Shown here piece by piece: positions 35,542 to 44,502 of a stretch of DNA of 53,001 bases. Location of the stretch: assembly GCA_002877855.1 (NCBI GenBank), contig PNIA01000001.1, positions 1 to 53,001 of the forward strand. The letters run 5' to 3'. Position numbers and translations under genes: made by a program. Numbering within the stretch: the first letter of the stretch is position 1; each line of letters begins with the position of its first letter. Below the pieces are notes generated by a model that was not told the DNA's origin, did not search any database, and was given only the letters and a program-made list of their open reading frames with translations. Origin of the DNA: Caldisphaera sp. Lineage in GTDB: Archaea; Thermoproteota; Thermoprotei_A; Sulfolobales; Acidilobaceae.

Positions 35542-36990
35542 TTATAATAAATTTATTGAAATTATTTTAGTTTCTGTCATAGTCTCTATTGTTGATCTAA
35601 TACCTTCTCTCCCTCCTATTCCACTTAGCTTTACTCCTCCAAATGGCAAAGAATCCCATCTTAATCTTGGTGAATCATTAATCATAACTCCTCCAACCCT
35701 AAGCTTCTCAGCAATTTTTAATGATCTTTTAATATCTTTTGAAAATATGGCCGCTTGCAAACCATAGTTGGTGCTGTTAGCTATATTTATTGCTTCTTCA
35801 TCATTGCTAAACGAAATTATAGGCGCTATTGGTCCAAACACCTCTTCTTTCATTATAAAAGAATCAATGCTTGCTTTGGAAATAACTGTTGGTTCAAAAT
35901 AATAGCCTGGCAAATTAATTCTTTTACCTCCCGTTTCAAGCTTACCTCCTTTGTTTATAGCATCTAAAACAAATTGTTCCATTTTATTTAATGCATCATT
36001 TGAAATTATGGGACCTAAATCGGTTGATTCGTTTAAAGGATCATCAGTCTTCAATAAAATTGTTTTCTTTACAAAACTATTTACAAATTTTTCATATATT
36101 CTTTCATGAACAATTATTCTCTTGCCAGCATTGCAATTTTGCCCTGCATATTCAAATCTTGCCCTCACACTAATATTAATTGCATTATCGATATCGGCAT
36201 CGTCCAATACTATAATTGGATCAGAACCACCCATTTCTAGCATCAATTTTTTAGCTTTTCTTATGGCTTTAGCTGCAATTGTTATTCCTGTTGTTGTAGA
36301 ACCTGTAAAAGTAATACCTGAGATATTATCATTATTGATTAGTTGATCTCCTACTTCTGAGTTACCAGGCAAAACACTTAACGCTTCTTTAGGCAATCCT
36401 GCTTTATATAATATTTTACCCATTTCAATGGCAGTTAAAGGCGTGTATGGGGATGGTTTAACAATAACGGAATTTCCTGCCATTATATTTGGTGCAACCT
36501 TATGGGCAAATGAATTTGCAGGAAAATTAAAAGGTAATATTGCAGCAATAATTCCAATGGGTTCTTTTTTCTCTAAAACCAATCTATTTTCATTACCTGG
36601 TGGATAATCATACGCATCAACCCTATGTATCTTTCCTTCTAAAACAAATCTTGCTTCTTCTGCTGATGCTCTAAATAGATAAATAGATCTCATAACTTCA
36701 ATCCTTGAATCCTTTATAGGTTTTCCGCTCTCCAGTGAGAGTAATTTAGATAAATCTTCCTTTTGTTTTTCTATAAGCTCAGAAGCGCTATAAATTATTT
36801 TAGCTCTATCCTTTAATGGCATTGAGGACAACCTTTCAAAACCTTTTACACCACAAGAAATTGCTTCTTTAACGGTATCTTTATTTGCAAAAGAAACCTT
36901 ATCAATTAATAAATTGAAATTTCCAGGAGATCTTATTTCTTTATAGATGCCCGTATCTATCTCATTTCCTGCAAGAAGTATCCCTTTCAT
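35542..36990 (-). CDS. NAD(P)-dependent aldehyde dehydrogenase
   Basis: The 482-residue enzyme has the ALDH core: PFNFPANSFAHKVAPNIMAG, FTGSTTTG, the general base E in LEMGGSDP (about 250) and the nucleophile C in GQNCNAGKR (about 285), with MKEEVFGP and NYGLQAAIF downstream. The family oxidises aldehydes to acids; close relatives include GapN and lactaldehyde or succinic semialdehyde dehydrogenases, and I cannot choose between them. The ATG follows TGGTGGAAAA. Confidence 0.92.
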   Translation of the reverse strand: MKGILLAGNEIDTGIYKEIRSPGNFNLLIDKVSFANKDTVKEAISCGVKGFERLSSMPLKDRAKIIYSASELIEKQKEDLSKLLSLESGKPIKDSRIEVMRSIYLFRASAEEARFVLEGKIHRVDAYDYPPGNENRLVLEKKEPIGIIAAILPFNFPANSFAHKVAPNIMAGNSVIVKPSPYTPLTAIEMGKILYKAGLPKEALSVLPGNSEVGDQLINNDNISGITFTGSTTTGITIAAKAIRKAKKLMLEMGGSDPIIVLDDADIDNAINISVRARFEYAGQNCNAGKRIIVHERIYEKFVNSFVKKTILLKTDDPLNESTDLGPIISNDALNKMEQFVLDAINKGGKLETGGKRINLPGYYFEPTVISKASIDSFIMKEEVFGPIAPIISFSNDEEAINIANSTNYGLQAAIFSKDIKRSLKIAEKLRVGGVMINDSPRLRWDSLPFGGVKLSGIGGREGIRSTIETMTETKIISINLL

Positions 36991-37453
36991 TTTTCCACCA
37001 TATTAAATTTCTAAGCTTAAACTTAAATTTTTTTAACAATATCAATAAATATTATAATGTAGCTTTGAAAATTTTTCCTATCAAGGAGGGATAGAAAGTT
37101 ATCTTGTTAAATATTCATTTGTTTAACTTTATCGGAGAGAACTTTCCCTATGTAAGAGTGAAGCGGTTCATTTCTTTTTATTTATCCTAACCTTCAGTTC
37201 AATTGAGGGCTTAACAAACTGAGAATGGCATCAAATTATCAGATATAGAAATGCTCTATTATGAATCTCCATTTAAAGAGTGGAGGTCATATGTTTCAAC
37301 CCTAAATGATGCATGTAAATCCTAGCAGATAATGAGACGAAAAACCTAAAGGGATATCTTAAATATTAGAGCTGGAGAAAATCACTACATAAAATTCTGT
37401 TTATAATTTTATGCTATAAAAACAAGGGCAAATTCTTTTATATGGGCAAAGAA
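36991..37453. other. Intergenic region with a possible transposon relic (copy E)
   Basis: This 460-base gap lies between the ALDH and OPSS genes. CTATCAAGGAGGG at 37078, GAGAGAACTTTCCCTATG at 37134 and a hairpin-like CTCCATTTAAAGAGTGGAGG before TCAT at 37268-37288 recall, in order, parts of the TnpB right-end repeat. The similarity is weak and the coding peptide is gone. No gene is seen. Confidence 0.3.
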
Positions 37454-38626
37454 TTATTGAGAGGATTTTATAATTTCATTAAGATATTTTAATCCATTAT
37501 CTGGCAATATGCATATATAATCACCCTTTTCTATTAGCCCTTCATTATATGCCTTAATTATACCGGCTAAAACCGCACCGCTACTTAAACCAGGTATTAT
37601 CCCGTTATGTTTAGCAACTTTTTTTAAGGCACTTATAGCATCATTTTTTGAAACGTCTAAAATTAAGTCTGGCTTTTCTTTAGTTAACCACCAATCATCA
37701 AAGTTCTGCCTTTTTATACCTGGTATAGGACTATTTTCTTTTGGTTGAACACCAAATACCTTTATATTGTTATCCCTATTGTGAAAGTAAAATGAAATGC
37801 CAGCTATATGCCCTCCTGTACCCATAGAAGCAAAAATTCCTTTGATTTTAATTTTACCATATCTAGCTTGGTATTCTATTTCCTTTGAGGTATACCTTAT
37901 ATGAACTAATACATTAAATATATTTTTAAACTGATTAGGTACAAAAGCATTGTCTTTAACAGCTTCATCAATTACTTTTTTAATCAAGTCATTTGTTGTT
38001 TCTCCTTCAACAACTGCTATTGATCCTAAAATTTCCAAAACCTTTAGAGCATATTCTGGAGCTCCTTTTGGAATAAAAATCTTGGATTTTTTATTTAATA
38101 TTGATGATATTGCTGCTAATGCTATGCCTGTATTTGCCGATGTTACTTCATAAATAAACTCTTTGTTTTTAATTTCTTCTTTGCTATTTTCTATAATGTA
38201 CCATGCTGTTCTATCCTTTATGCTTTGGCTAAACGGATTATACCACTCAAGCTTAGCCCAAATATTTATATCATTGTTTTCTATAATATTATTTAGCTTA
38301 ACAATAGGTGTTGGTTTATCCTTATTTACTAACTCTAATGTATTGTTATAGACCCTAATTCCAGGATCAGAAATTTCATCATAATAGCCTAAGAATTCTA
38401 TTGAAATATTTACTTCTTCTTCTTTGTCAGAAACTAAGATAAGTTTAGCACCTAAAAGTTTAAGAGCCCAAAATGTGTCTTCATTTTTTATTATCTTGTT
38501 GTTTTCATTTATCACAACTGTGTATCTTTGTGTATTTCCTTTTAATATTTCTTTTATTCTATCAATTATTTTATCATAGTCAGCCATGTTTGCCTTTAGA
38601 TTGTCGATATTTTCCACCTTAGCCAT
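37454..38626 (-). CDS. O-phosphoserine sulfhydrylase-like cysteine synthase
   Basis: From the ATG at 38626 the protein is 390 residues long, as in the Aeropyrum pernix enzyme, and keeps an N-terminal domain that ordinary CysK lacks. The PLP lysine is in NPFSQSIKDRTA. TSANTG, GTGGH and the ENSPIPGIKR loop follow; the basic residue of that loop is what binds phosphoserine in the known enzyme. It makes cysteine from O-phosphoserine and sulfide. A longer in-frame start at 38665 exists, but GAGGT precedes the ATG. A SelD-like/TusA-like cluster lies nearby. Confidence 0.85.
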   Translation of the reverse strand: MAKVENIDNLKANMADYDKIIDRIKEILKGNTQRYTVVINENNKIIKNEDTFWALKLLGAKLILVSDKEEEVNISIEFLGYYDEISDPGIRVYNNTLELVNKDKPTPIVKLNNIIENNDINIWAKLEWYNPFSQSIKDRTAWYIIENSKEEIKNKEFIYEVTSANTGIALAAISSILNKKSKIFIPKGAPEYALKVLEILGSIAVVEGETTNDLIKKVIDEAVKDNAFVPNQFKNIFNVLVHIRYTSKEIEYQARYGKIKIKGIFASMGTGGHIAGISFYFHNRDNNIKVFGVQPKENSPIPGIKRQNFDDWWLTKEKPDLILDVSKNDAISALKKVAKHNGIIPGLSSGAVLAGIIKAYNEGLIEKGDYICILPDNGLKYLNEIIKSSQ

Positions 38627-38812
38627 ATGTATGACCTCTACTCCGCCATTAACAGTAGATACCAAAGTCTTTTTAAAATGATCTTATTAAATAATAATAT
38701 GAAATAAAAATAGAAAGGCTTATGGCAAGGGAAGCCCAGTATCATTATTGAGGTAATACCACTATGACAAAACAAATGACAAGCTTCAACCCTTCTAGGG
38801 GGCAGGGTAATG

Positions 38813-39054
38813 ATTTTAAGGTTTGTTTTTTAAATAATTAGATAAACACTAGCCATCAAATGGGTATTCTTCACTATATAAGGTAAGCCTCTACTCGTTA
38901 CAAAATTAAAAAAGGAGGGCGAGATTTCTTCCTTAGGTCAAATAAAGATGAGAGAGTGAGAAACGAATTTACTCACATAGGAAGGAATCAGAGTAGCCTA
39001 TAGAAACCCTCAAGACCTCAGGAACTAAAGCTCTTTAGGGCATGGAGAAGTCAG
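38813..39054 (+). mobile_element. Decayed TnpB-element right end with omegaRNA-like region (copy B)
   Basis: Copy B is the closest match of copy A. Shared blocks include TTAAGGTTTGTTTT, AATTAGATAA, GGTAAGCCTCTACTCGTTA, GGAGGGCGAGATTTCTTCC, CATAGGAAGGAATCAGAG and AAGACCTCAGGAACTAA, ending with a CTCTTTAGGGCATGGAG tail and AAGTCAG. The frame GKPLLVTKLKKEGEISSLGQ continues the TnpB C-terminal peptide up to a stop. The 640-base gap it sits in holds no other gene. Confidence 0.7.
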
Positions 39055-39268
39055 ATTGTTAATGTACACAATGTTGATCTTAAAAATATTCATTAATGTT
39101 ATAGATCTATTTTCAAGGAGGTAAACTTTTACTGTAAAAAGGCAAGTTTGTTTATACTTTATCACTCAATTATTTTTTGTATATTTTGGGTTTTTAAATA
39201 ACCGATTATATTCTCTATTTAGGAAATGTTTAAAACCTTCCTTATTTAGAGAATTTTTGGGGACAAAA

Positions 39269-40693
39269 ATGAGCCCAAAAGAAGAAATATTAAAAAATGT
39301 AAGAAAGAGATTATCTTATTATAGATCTTTAGGAGCAGATCCTCTTTCACTTGCCACCGGATGTGCAGTAAAGGTAGATCTATTAAGAGTAGTTTATCCA
39401 GCTATGGAAAAAATTAAACCATACCTAACAAACAAAAACATAGAAATTGCTGATAGGGAAGATGCTGATGTATTTTTAGGGGATCCTGGATCAGTCGAAC
39501 TTCACAGAAGAATTATGAGATTAGGAGAAAGGAATGAAATGAATTTAAAATTTAGCAATAATATAAGGGCAATAATTTTAGTTCAGGTATATCAATTAGC
39601 AGCTGATGAACCAGAAAAATTCATTAAAAAGATATTGCCAGTATATGAAAGCATATGTAATTGTGCACCATCAATAAATATAGGTAAAGGTCATTCTATT
39701 GTAACTCCTTTTAGGGAGGATGAATTTATGCTAATTGATTTGATATCATATGAAAAAGGTGATAAAATAATAGCAGCAAATAATGACACTATGCATATAA
39801 TAGATCCAACTAATAGCCCATCTGATTATAGGCAAGTATCTGGATCCATATCTAATTCATTAAATGATTTATTTGTTATAGGGGCATACAAAGATTTGAG
39901 AATTTCACCGGTATTAAACGCACCTACAGAAGAACTGAAAGAGAAGTTAATTAAAAACACCAAAAGGTTTGCAAATGAAATAGGTGCACAGATGATTGAT
40001 GTAGAACAGCCAAAAAGGGGAAGACTCTTATTGGGAGCAACTGTATTGGCTAACAGCGATAAGAAACCTCCAATGTTTCATAAACATGCAGATAAAGGCA
40101 TGAGGATTATTGCAACAAGACCATTTGGAGAATTAGCTCCTATAACAACCTTTCTCTCAACAACCATAGATGAAACAATAATAGATGAATTGCAACAAAA
40201 AGGAATTGAATTAGATTACTTAGAAAAGATAAAAGAAAATGCAGTAAATATAATATCAGCACCTAATAAAGGAATGGGAGAAGTTATATCAAAATATCTG
40301 CCTGAATTAAATGAAGAATTTAGAAAAGACCAGCATATTGTTGCAACAACAGATGTTACAGGGCCAGGAATTTTTGTTGTATGGGAAGTATCTAAGCTAA
40401 CAAACACACATATAAAGTTATATAATTTTCCATTGCTTTTCCCTGAAATATCTGAATTTGCTACAGAAAAATTCTTAATGCCGAATGCAACTGCAGGAAC
40501 AAATGGGGGATTTATAATAGTTTCTCCAGAGGAAATATATGAAGATGTAATCAAAGATCTTAGATACAAAGGATATATGCCATCAGTTATAGGAGAGATT
40601 ATAGAAAGGGGTAAACAAGAGGTTGAAGCACCTAAAGAAATAACAAAATACGTACTAGACCAAGAAATATTAAATAAGTTCAAACTATATTAA
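39269..40693 (+). CDS. SelD-like (AIR synthase-related) protein
   Basis: The 474-residue protein has the two-domain fold of selenophosphate synthetase and AIR synthase. Near the N-terminus, TGCAVKVDL holds C32 and K35 at the places of the active Cys and Lys of SelD (GCGCK in the bacterial enzyme). Asp-rich metal sites such as NDTMH and DVTGPG follow. Sec-containing proteins are not expected in this group, so the product may be a thio- or selenophosphate-like donor for tRNA or another acceptor. ATG 39269 has GGGGA upstream. It is followed at once by acylphosphatase and TusA-like genes. Confidence 0.75.
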   Translation: MSPKEEILKNVRKRLSYYRSLGADPLSLATGCAVKVDLLRVVYPAMEKIKPYLTNKNIEIADREDADVFLGDPGSVELHRRIMRLGERNEMNLKFSNNIRAIILVQVYQLAADEPEKFIKKILPVYESICNCAPSINIGKGHSIVTPFREDEFMLIDLISYEKGDKIIAANNDTMHIIDPTNSPSDYRQVSGSISNSLNDLFVIGAYKDLRISPVLNAPTEELKEKLIKNTKRFANEIGAQMIDVEQPKRGRLLLGATVLANSDKKPPMFHKHADKGMRIIATRPFGELAPITTFLSTTIDETIIDELQQKGIELDYLEKIKENAVNIISAPNKGMGEVISKYLPELNEEFRKDQHIVATTDVTGPGIFVVWEVSKLTNTHIKLYNFPLLFPEISEFATEKFLMPNATAGTNGGFIIVSPEEIYEDVIKDLRYKGYMPSVIGEIIERGKQEVEAPKEITKYVLDQEILNKFKLY

Positions 40694-40714
40694 TTATAAT
40701 AATTGGGTGAAATT

Positions 40715-40978
40715 ATGGAATCTTGTTTAAAAATAATAGTAAAGGGTAAAGTACAAGGAGTTGGATTTAGACACTTTATTTGGTCAAATGCTAACAGGCT
40801 TAGTCTTAAAGGTTATGCTAAAAATTTGCCAGATGGGAGCGTCGAGATAGTTGCAAGCGGGTCAAATGATAATTTAAACAAATTAATAGATGTAATTAAA
40901 TCAAGTTTTTTTGAGGTATCAGATATTAACGCTAAGCCAAATGAAAATTGTAATTTTCGCGATTTTAGAAAACTATAG
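40715..40978 (+). CDS. Acylphosphatase
   Basis: The 87-residue protein has [10 protein letters not shown] with the phosphate-binding R19, and [12 protein letters not shown] with the water-orienting N37. It hydrolyses acyl phosphates such as carbamoyl or 1,3-bisphosphoglycerate phosphate groups. The ATG at 40715 follows GGTGA; an in-frame TTG at 40703 would include that site. It is 21 bases after the SelD-like gene and nine before the TusA-like gene, so the three form one operon. Confidence 0.93.
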   Translation: MESCLKIIVKGKVQGVGFRHFIWSNANRLSLKGYAKNLPDGSVEIVASGSNDNLNKLIDVIKSSFFEVSDINAKPNENCNFRDFRKL

Positions 40979-40987
40979 GTGGGGATA

Positions 40988-41239
40988 ATGAAGAAAATAG
41001 ATCTGACCAATTTAGATTGCCCAGAACCAATGGTTTTAGCATATAGAGAATTAAGTAAATTGGATCAAGGAGAAGAGGTAGAGATAATAATGGATAATGA
41101 GGATTGTGCATACAGTTCATATAATTTAATAAAGAACAGCGGTGTTGCTCTAGTAACGATAGTCAATGAAACAAACAAATTATATAAGTTGCATGTTATA
41201 AAGCTAAGAGATCTTAGAAATTCTATGTTTGCTCTATAA
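40988..41239 (+). CDS. TusA/SirA-family sulfur carrier
   Basis: The 83-residue protein has the family signature NLDCPEPMV, with C11 as the persulfide-carrying cysteine followed by the conserved PxP. TusA proteins pass sulfur (and in some cases selenium) from one protein to another. It starts at ATG 40988, preceded by AGGTGGGG; an in-frame GTG at 40979 is the ribosome binding site instead. The last gene of the SelD-like operon, it converges with the HIT gene. Confidence 0.9.
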   Translation: MKKIDLTNLDCPEPMVLAYRELSKLDQGEEVEIIMDNEDCAYSSYNLIKNSGVALVTIVNETNKLYKLHVIKLRDLRNSMFAL

Positions 41240-41240
41240 A

Positions 41241-41705
41241 TTAAACAAATTTATTTTTAACTAAATTATTTACTTGACTTATATAGTTTTTGATATATAA
41301 TTCTGCATATGGCCTGACCATATCTATAACTTCCTTTGCCTCGTTATCATCTAAATCATGCCTGCTATGTTTTCTGTAATTTTCTAGATCCCATCTAGGT
41401 ATTACGTGTACATGAAAGTGAAAAATAACTTGACCAGCAGCCTCACCACTATTAGTTAAAACGTTAACCCCTAATGCATTAAGATTTATCCTATAAATTT
41501 TTGCTAATGCGGATGCAGCCAACCATGTTTTTGCTAACACATTAGGAGGGGTATCTTGAATTCCTTCATAATGCTCTCTAGGAATTACCAATAGATGTCC
41601 TTTAGATACAGGTTTTTTATCCAATATGACTAATAAATCTTCATCTTCATATATCTTATAGGCTGGCAGTTTTCCCGAAGATATTTCGCAAAATATGCAA
41701 TCCAA
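41241..41705 (-). CDS. HIT-family nucleotide hydrolase
   Basis: The N-terminal CIFCEISSGKLPA, LLVIPREHYEG and the histidine triad HFHVHVIPRW identify a HIT protein of 154 residues. These hydrolyse adenylates or dinucleoside polyphosphates such as Ap4A and AMP-lysine. The ATG at 41705 has a GGCGAAT upstream. The stop lies one base from the convergent TusA-like gene. Confidence 0.94.
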   Translation of the reverse strand: MDCIFCEISSGKLPAYKIYEDEDLLVILDKKPVSKGHLLVIPREHYEGIQDTPPNVLAKTWLAASALAKIYRINLNALGVNVLTNSGEAAGQVIFHFHVHVIPRWDLENYRKHSRHDLDDNEAKEVIDMVRPYAELYIKNYISQVNNLVKNKFV

Positions 41706-41779
41706 TTTATTCGCCCTAATACTTAAAAATGTATTGAAATATATTAACCTAAACCTTTAATTTTAAATATGTGTTACTT

Positions 41780-42061
41780 ATGAGTAAAAGAAGAGGTGTA
41801 TTAAAAGATATATTGGGAAAAGCAGTTTATGGTGAAAAAGAAGAATATTTGATAACATACTTAGACAGAAGCTTAGAGCATGGTTCTAGAGAGTTAAAAA
41901 TATCATCAAGCAGAGTAATAGCTGTTAGCAATTGGGCAATAACCCTTGATGATAATGAAACAGTTATACCTTTGCACAGAATATTAGAAATTAGAGAAAA
42001 GAATGGAAAAATTTTGTGGAGAAAAGGTGAAAAATATGAGCTCCACGATAAAAGGAATTGA
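41780..42061 (+). CDS. DUF504/MJ1316-type small protein
   Basis: This basic 93-residue protein matches the MJ1316 (DUF504) family: an RGVLKDILG start, central ISSSRVIAV, IPLHRILEIR and LWRKG near the end. The family is proposed to recognise RNA cyclic-phosphate or other RNA ends. An in-frame GTG at 41771 exists, but ATG 41780 starts at the usual place. Its end overlaps the kinase-like gene by 26 bases, so the two are coupled. Confidence 0.85.
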   Translation: MSKRRGVLKDILGKAVYGEKEEYLITYLDRSLEHGSRELKISSSRVIAVSNWAITLDDNETVIPLHRILEIREKNGKILWRKGEKYELHDKRN

Positions 42062-43394
42062 TTATGAAATAAAGGTCGTAGAAGGTTTCAAACTACCTTC
42101 TTTTAGCAATCAAAATGAAATTATTGTAGGAAGAAGTATATTGGAATCAGATATTAAGACAGGCACGCTAGGGGATTCAATAGCAGGTCTCTTAATTCCT
42201 CCAATAGAATATGATAATGATTTAAGGGAACTAATAGAATTCTATAAAGTTAGAGTAACTATTGAGCAAGGATTCGAGATTAGACAAAGGTTCGGGAAAT
42301 TAACTAACGAAATAGACATACCAATAGAGATTATACCTATCTCTAGAATGTCTTTAATTAAAGATTTATATCCTTGCATATTTAATCGTGCTATTGAAAA
42401 AGTGGGGCTTGATGGATTAAGAGATGAATACAAAAAATATATTGAAAATATTGGCAATATAAAAGAAAACAATAGTATAAATTTAAGTAACAAGGTTTTG
42501 TTAATGAGTGCAAATAAGCTTCTAGGTACAATAGGTAAAAATGTTATTTTAGGTTTTTTAGCTATAAATTCAAACAAAAACATTAATAATGAAGAAAAAT
42601 GCGTTCCAAATCAATTACTTATGGACCCATACACTCTATTAACAATACCCGAAGGAAATTTAATAACTAATTGCAGCAATGTAAACAATTATTTACTTAA
42701 ACTTCTTGGTAGTGAATACAAATGCAAGAGGCCAAGCATATTGTCAAGTAGCCAGCTTTGCTATGGAAATAAAACTATTGTAATAAAGAACTACATTTAT
42801 GGATTATTTAAATGGTTTATGGCTGGCGCCGTTTCCGCTTCTATTTATCCTTTTAAGCAAACACCTCTAGATAGATTAAGCAATGAATACAAGGCATTAA
42901 GAGATATGAGAAAAATAATAATAACTCCTAAGATAATTGTTATATGTCCTGATAAATATGAATCAAGAATGATTAGAGAATTCATTGATGGTGAAGTGGT
43001 TTTAAAAAGCAAAGATCCTTATGCATGGTCTATATTGGGTGAAAGTTTAGCAAAAATCCATAACAACAATAGGGTTTTAGGGGATCCAAATCCTGGAAAT
43101 TTTGTTATAACAGAAAATAATGAAATAGCATTAATAGACTTGGAGCAAGTTAGCAATTATTCACATAAAAAAGCCGCTTGGGATATAGCAGTTTTCTTTG
43201 CTTATGCCAGAACTTTTCAAGCAAACTCAAAATTGGTAAAAGAGGCACTATATGCATATGCAAAGTCGAGATCTAAAGAAGCTTGGAATTCAGTCCTGGA
43301 TTATATAAAAGGGCCTCATCTCACAGCTTTAATGACCCCATTACCAAACTTGTTAGCTGAATTGAGATTATCGTTAAAGGATATAGATATTTGA
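42036..43394 (+). CDS. Kinase-like protein with novel N-terminal domain
   Basis: From the ATG at 42036 (GGTGA upstream) the protein has 452 residues. The first 240 or so form a mixed domain I do not recognise. From about 245 a kinase-like fold appears: TIVIKNY (candidate ATP lysine), NEYKALRDM (helix C Glu), REFIDGEVV as hinge, the catalytic loop GDPNPGNFVI and LIDLEQV in place of DFG. This pattern is shared by RIO, Bud32 and aminoglycoside/LPS-type kinases. Substrate and function are unknown. It starts within the DUF504 gene, so the pair may act together. Confidence 0.75.
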   Translation: MSSTIKGIDYEIKVVEGFKLPSFSNQNEIIVGRSILESDIKTGTLGDSIAGLLIPPIEYDNDLRELIEFYKVRVTIEQGFEIRQRFGKLTNEIDIPIEIIPISRMSLIKDLYPCIFNRAIEKVGLDGLRDEYKKYIENIGNIKENNSINLSNKVLLMSANKLLGTIGKNVILGFLAINSNKNINNEEKCVPNQLLMDPYTLLTIPEGNLITNCSNVNNYLLKLLGSEYKCKRPSILSSSQLCYGNKTIVIKNYIYGLFKWFMAGAVSASIYPFKQTPLDRLSNEYKALRDMRKIIITPKIIVICPDKYESRMIREFIDGEVVLKSKDPYAWSILGESLAKIHNNNRVLGDPNPGNFVITENNEIALIDLEQVSNYSHKKAAWDIAVFFAYARTFQANSKLVKEALYAYAKSRSKEAWNSVLDYIKGPHLTALMTPLPNLLAELRLSLKDIDI

Positions 43395-43619
43395 ATAACT
43401 TGCTCATAGATAAAATAACGAAAACAGTTTCTTTTATGATTTTTATCTTTCCTCTAAGATATTAGGTTTGTTGTTTCTTTAGAATATTAAGATAAAATTA
43501 TTTTAAATTACTTTAATAAAAATTGTTTGTTTATTATTTTAAATTATTTTTGTTTTAATATCTTTAAAGCTATATTAATGCCTATAACTTTTGATTTCTA
43601 AAAAATAAAGGGGATAAGA

Positions 43620-44027
43620 TTGTCTGTTCACATTAAAAGAAATAATATATCGATTAGCTTAGAAGAATATTTAACAACTATATATAAGCAAGGTGGGGAA
43701 ACGAAGTGGGTAAAAACCGGCGATATTGCCGATTTTTTAGGAATCTCTCCTGCAAGTGTTACTGAAGCAGTTCAAAAATTGGCTAAAGAAGGCTATTTGC
43801 AGTATTTCTCTTATAGAGGGGTAATGCTTACAAAGAAAGGTGCAGATATAGCGTCAGCAATAGCAAAGAAGGAAAATGATATGAAGCAAATTTTAATAAT
43901 GATTGGAATAAATTATAGAGAAGCCGAAGAAATATCATGCTTATTAGAACATAAAATAAGTGATGATGCATTGGAAAAACTTAAGCGTTTTATAAATGAT
44001 TGTATCTCTAAAAATAAAAATTATTAA
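43620..44027 (+). CDS. DtxR/MntR-type metal-dependent regulator
   Basis: The 135-residue protein begins with a DtxR-like winged helix: ISLEEYLTTIYK, IADFLGISPASVTEAVQKLAKEGYL and the wing YRGVMLTKKG. The remaining half is helical with ECxxxH-type residues (EEISCLLEHKIS) that fit the metal and dimer region. There is no SH3-like third domain, as in the short MntR type. It probably represses metal uptake genes; the Nramp operator at 14329 is a natural target. The start is TTG and a NikR-like gene follows 34 bases later. Confidence 0.87.
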   Translation: MSVHIKRNNISISLEEYLTTIYKQGGETKWVKTGDIADFLGISPASVTEAVQKLAKEGYLQYFSYRGVMLTKKGADIASAIAKKENDMKQILIMIGINYREAEEISCLLEHKISDDALEKLKRFINDCISKNKNY

Positions 44028-44061
44028 ATTTGGAAAAGCAATATAATGTAGGCGAGGTTCT

Positions 44062-44451
44062 TTGAGCAAGAAAAGATTTGGGATAAGTCTACCAGAAAAC
44101 TTATATGAGCAGCTTAACAAGTTATCAAGCAAGCTAGAAACAAATAGAAGTGATCTTGTAGAACAGGCCGTGAGCGTATTTATCAATGACTACAAGCACT
44201 ACTTGATTCCGCATATTTGTACAGGAGTCATGATAGTTTCATGTAAGGATGAAACAATTGCTAAAGAATTAATTGATGAATATTCTGATATAGCTAAAAC
44301 ATATATCCATACACATGAAAATGCTTTGTGCATAGAAATAATATTTGTATCAGGACCATCTGAAAAAATTGCACTCTTTCAGAAAAAATTGGCGCAAAAT
44401 GCCAAATGCAATCCAAGGTATATACCCGTTTCTACTATAAATACAAAGTGA
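44062..44451 (+). CDS. NikR-like ribbon-helix-helix metalloregulator
   Basis: The N-terminal KRFGISLPENLYEQLNKL begins a ribbon-helix-helix DNA-binding domain. The C-terminal half resembles the ACT-like nickel domain of NikR. Likely metal ligands are H83, H85 and C90 in YIHTHENALCIEI. The spacing between H85 and C90 is one residue shorter than in Escherichia coli NikR, and the usual HGH end is missing. It may sense a different metal. The TTG start follows GAGGT. The gene follows the DtxR-like gene in the same direction. Confidence 0.82.
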   Translation: MSKKRFGISLPENLYEQLNKLSSKLETNRSDLVEQAVSVFINDYKHYLIPHICTGVMIVSCKDETIAKELIDEYSDIAKTYIHTHENALCIEIIFVSGPSEKIALFQKKLAQNAKCNPRYIPVSTINTK

Positions 44452-44502
44452 TGAACTACAATAAACAGTATTATTCATGCTTAGGATCATAAAATTTAAT
44501 AA

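Noticed and set aside
40216..40683. 155-residue minus-strand open frame
   Set aside because: It lies wholly inside the SelD-like gene on the other strand and shows no domain.
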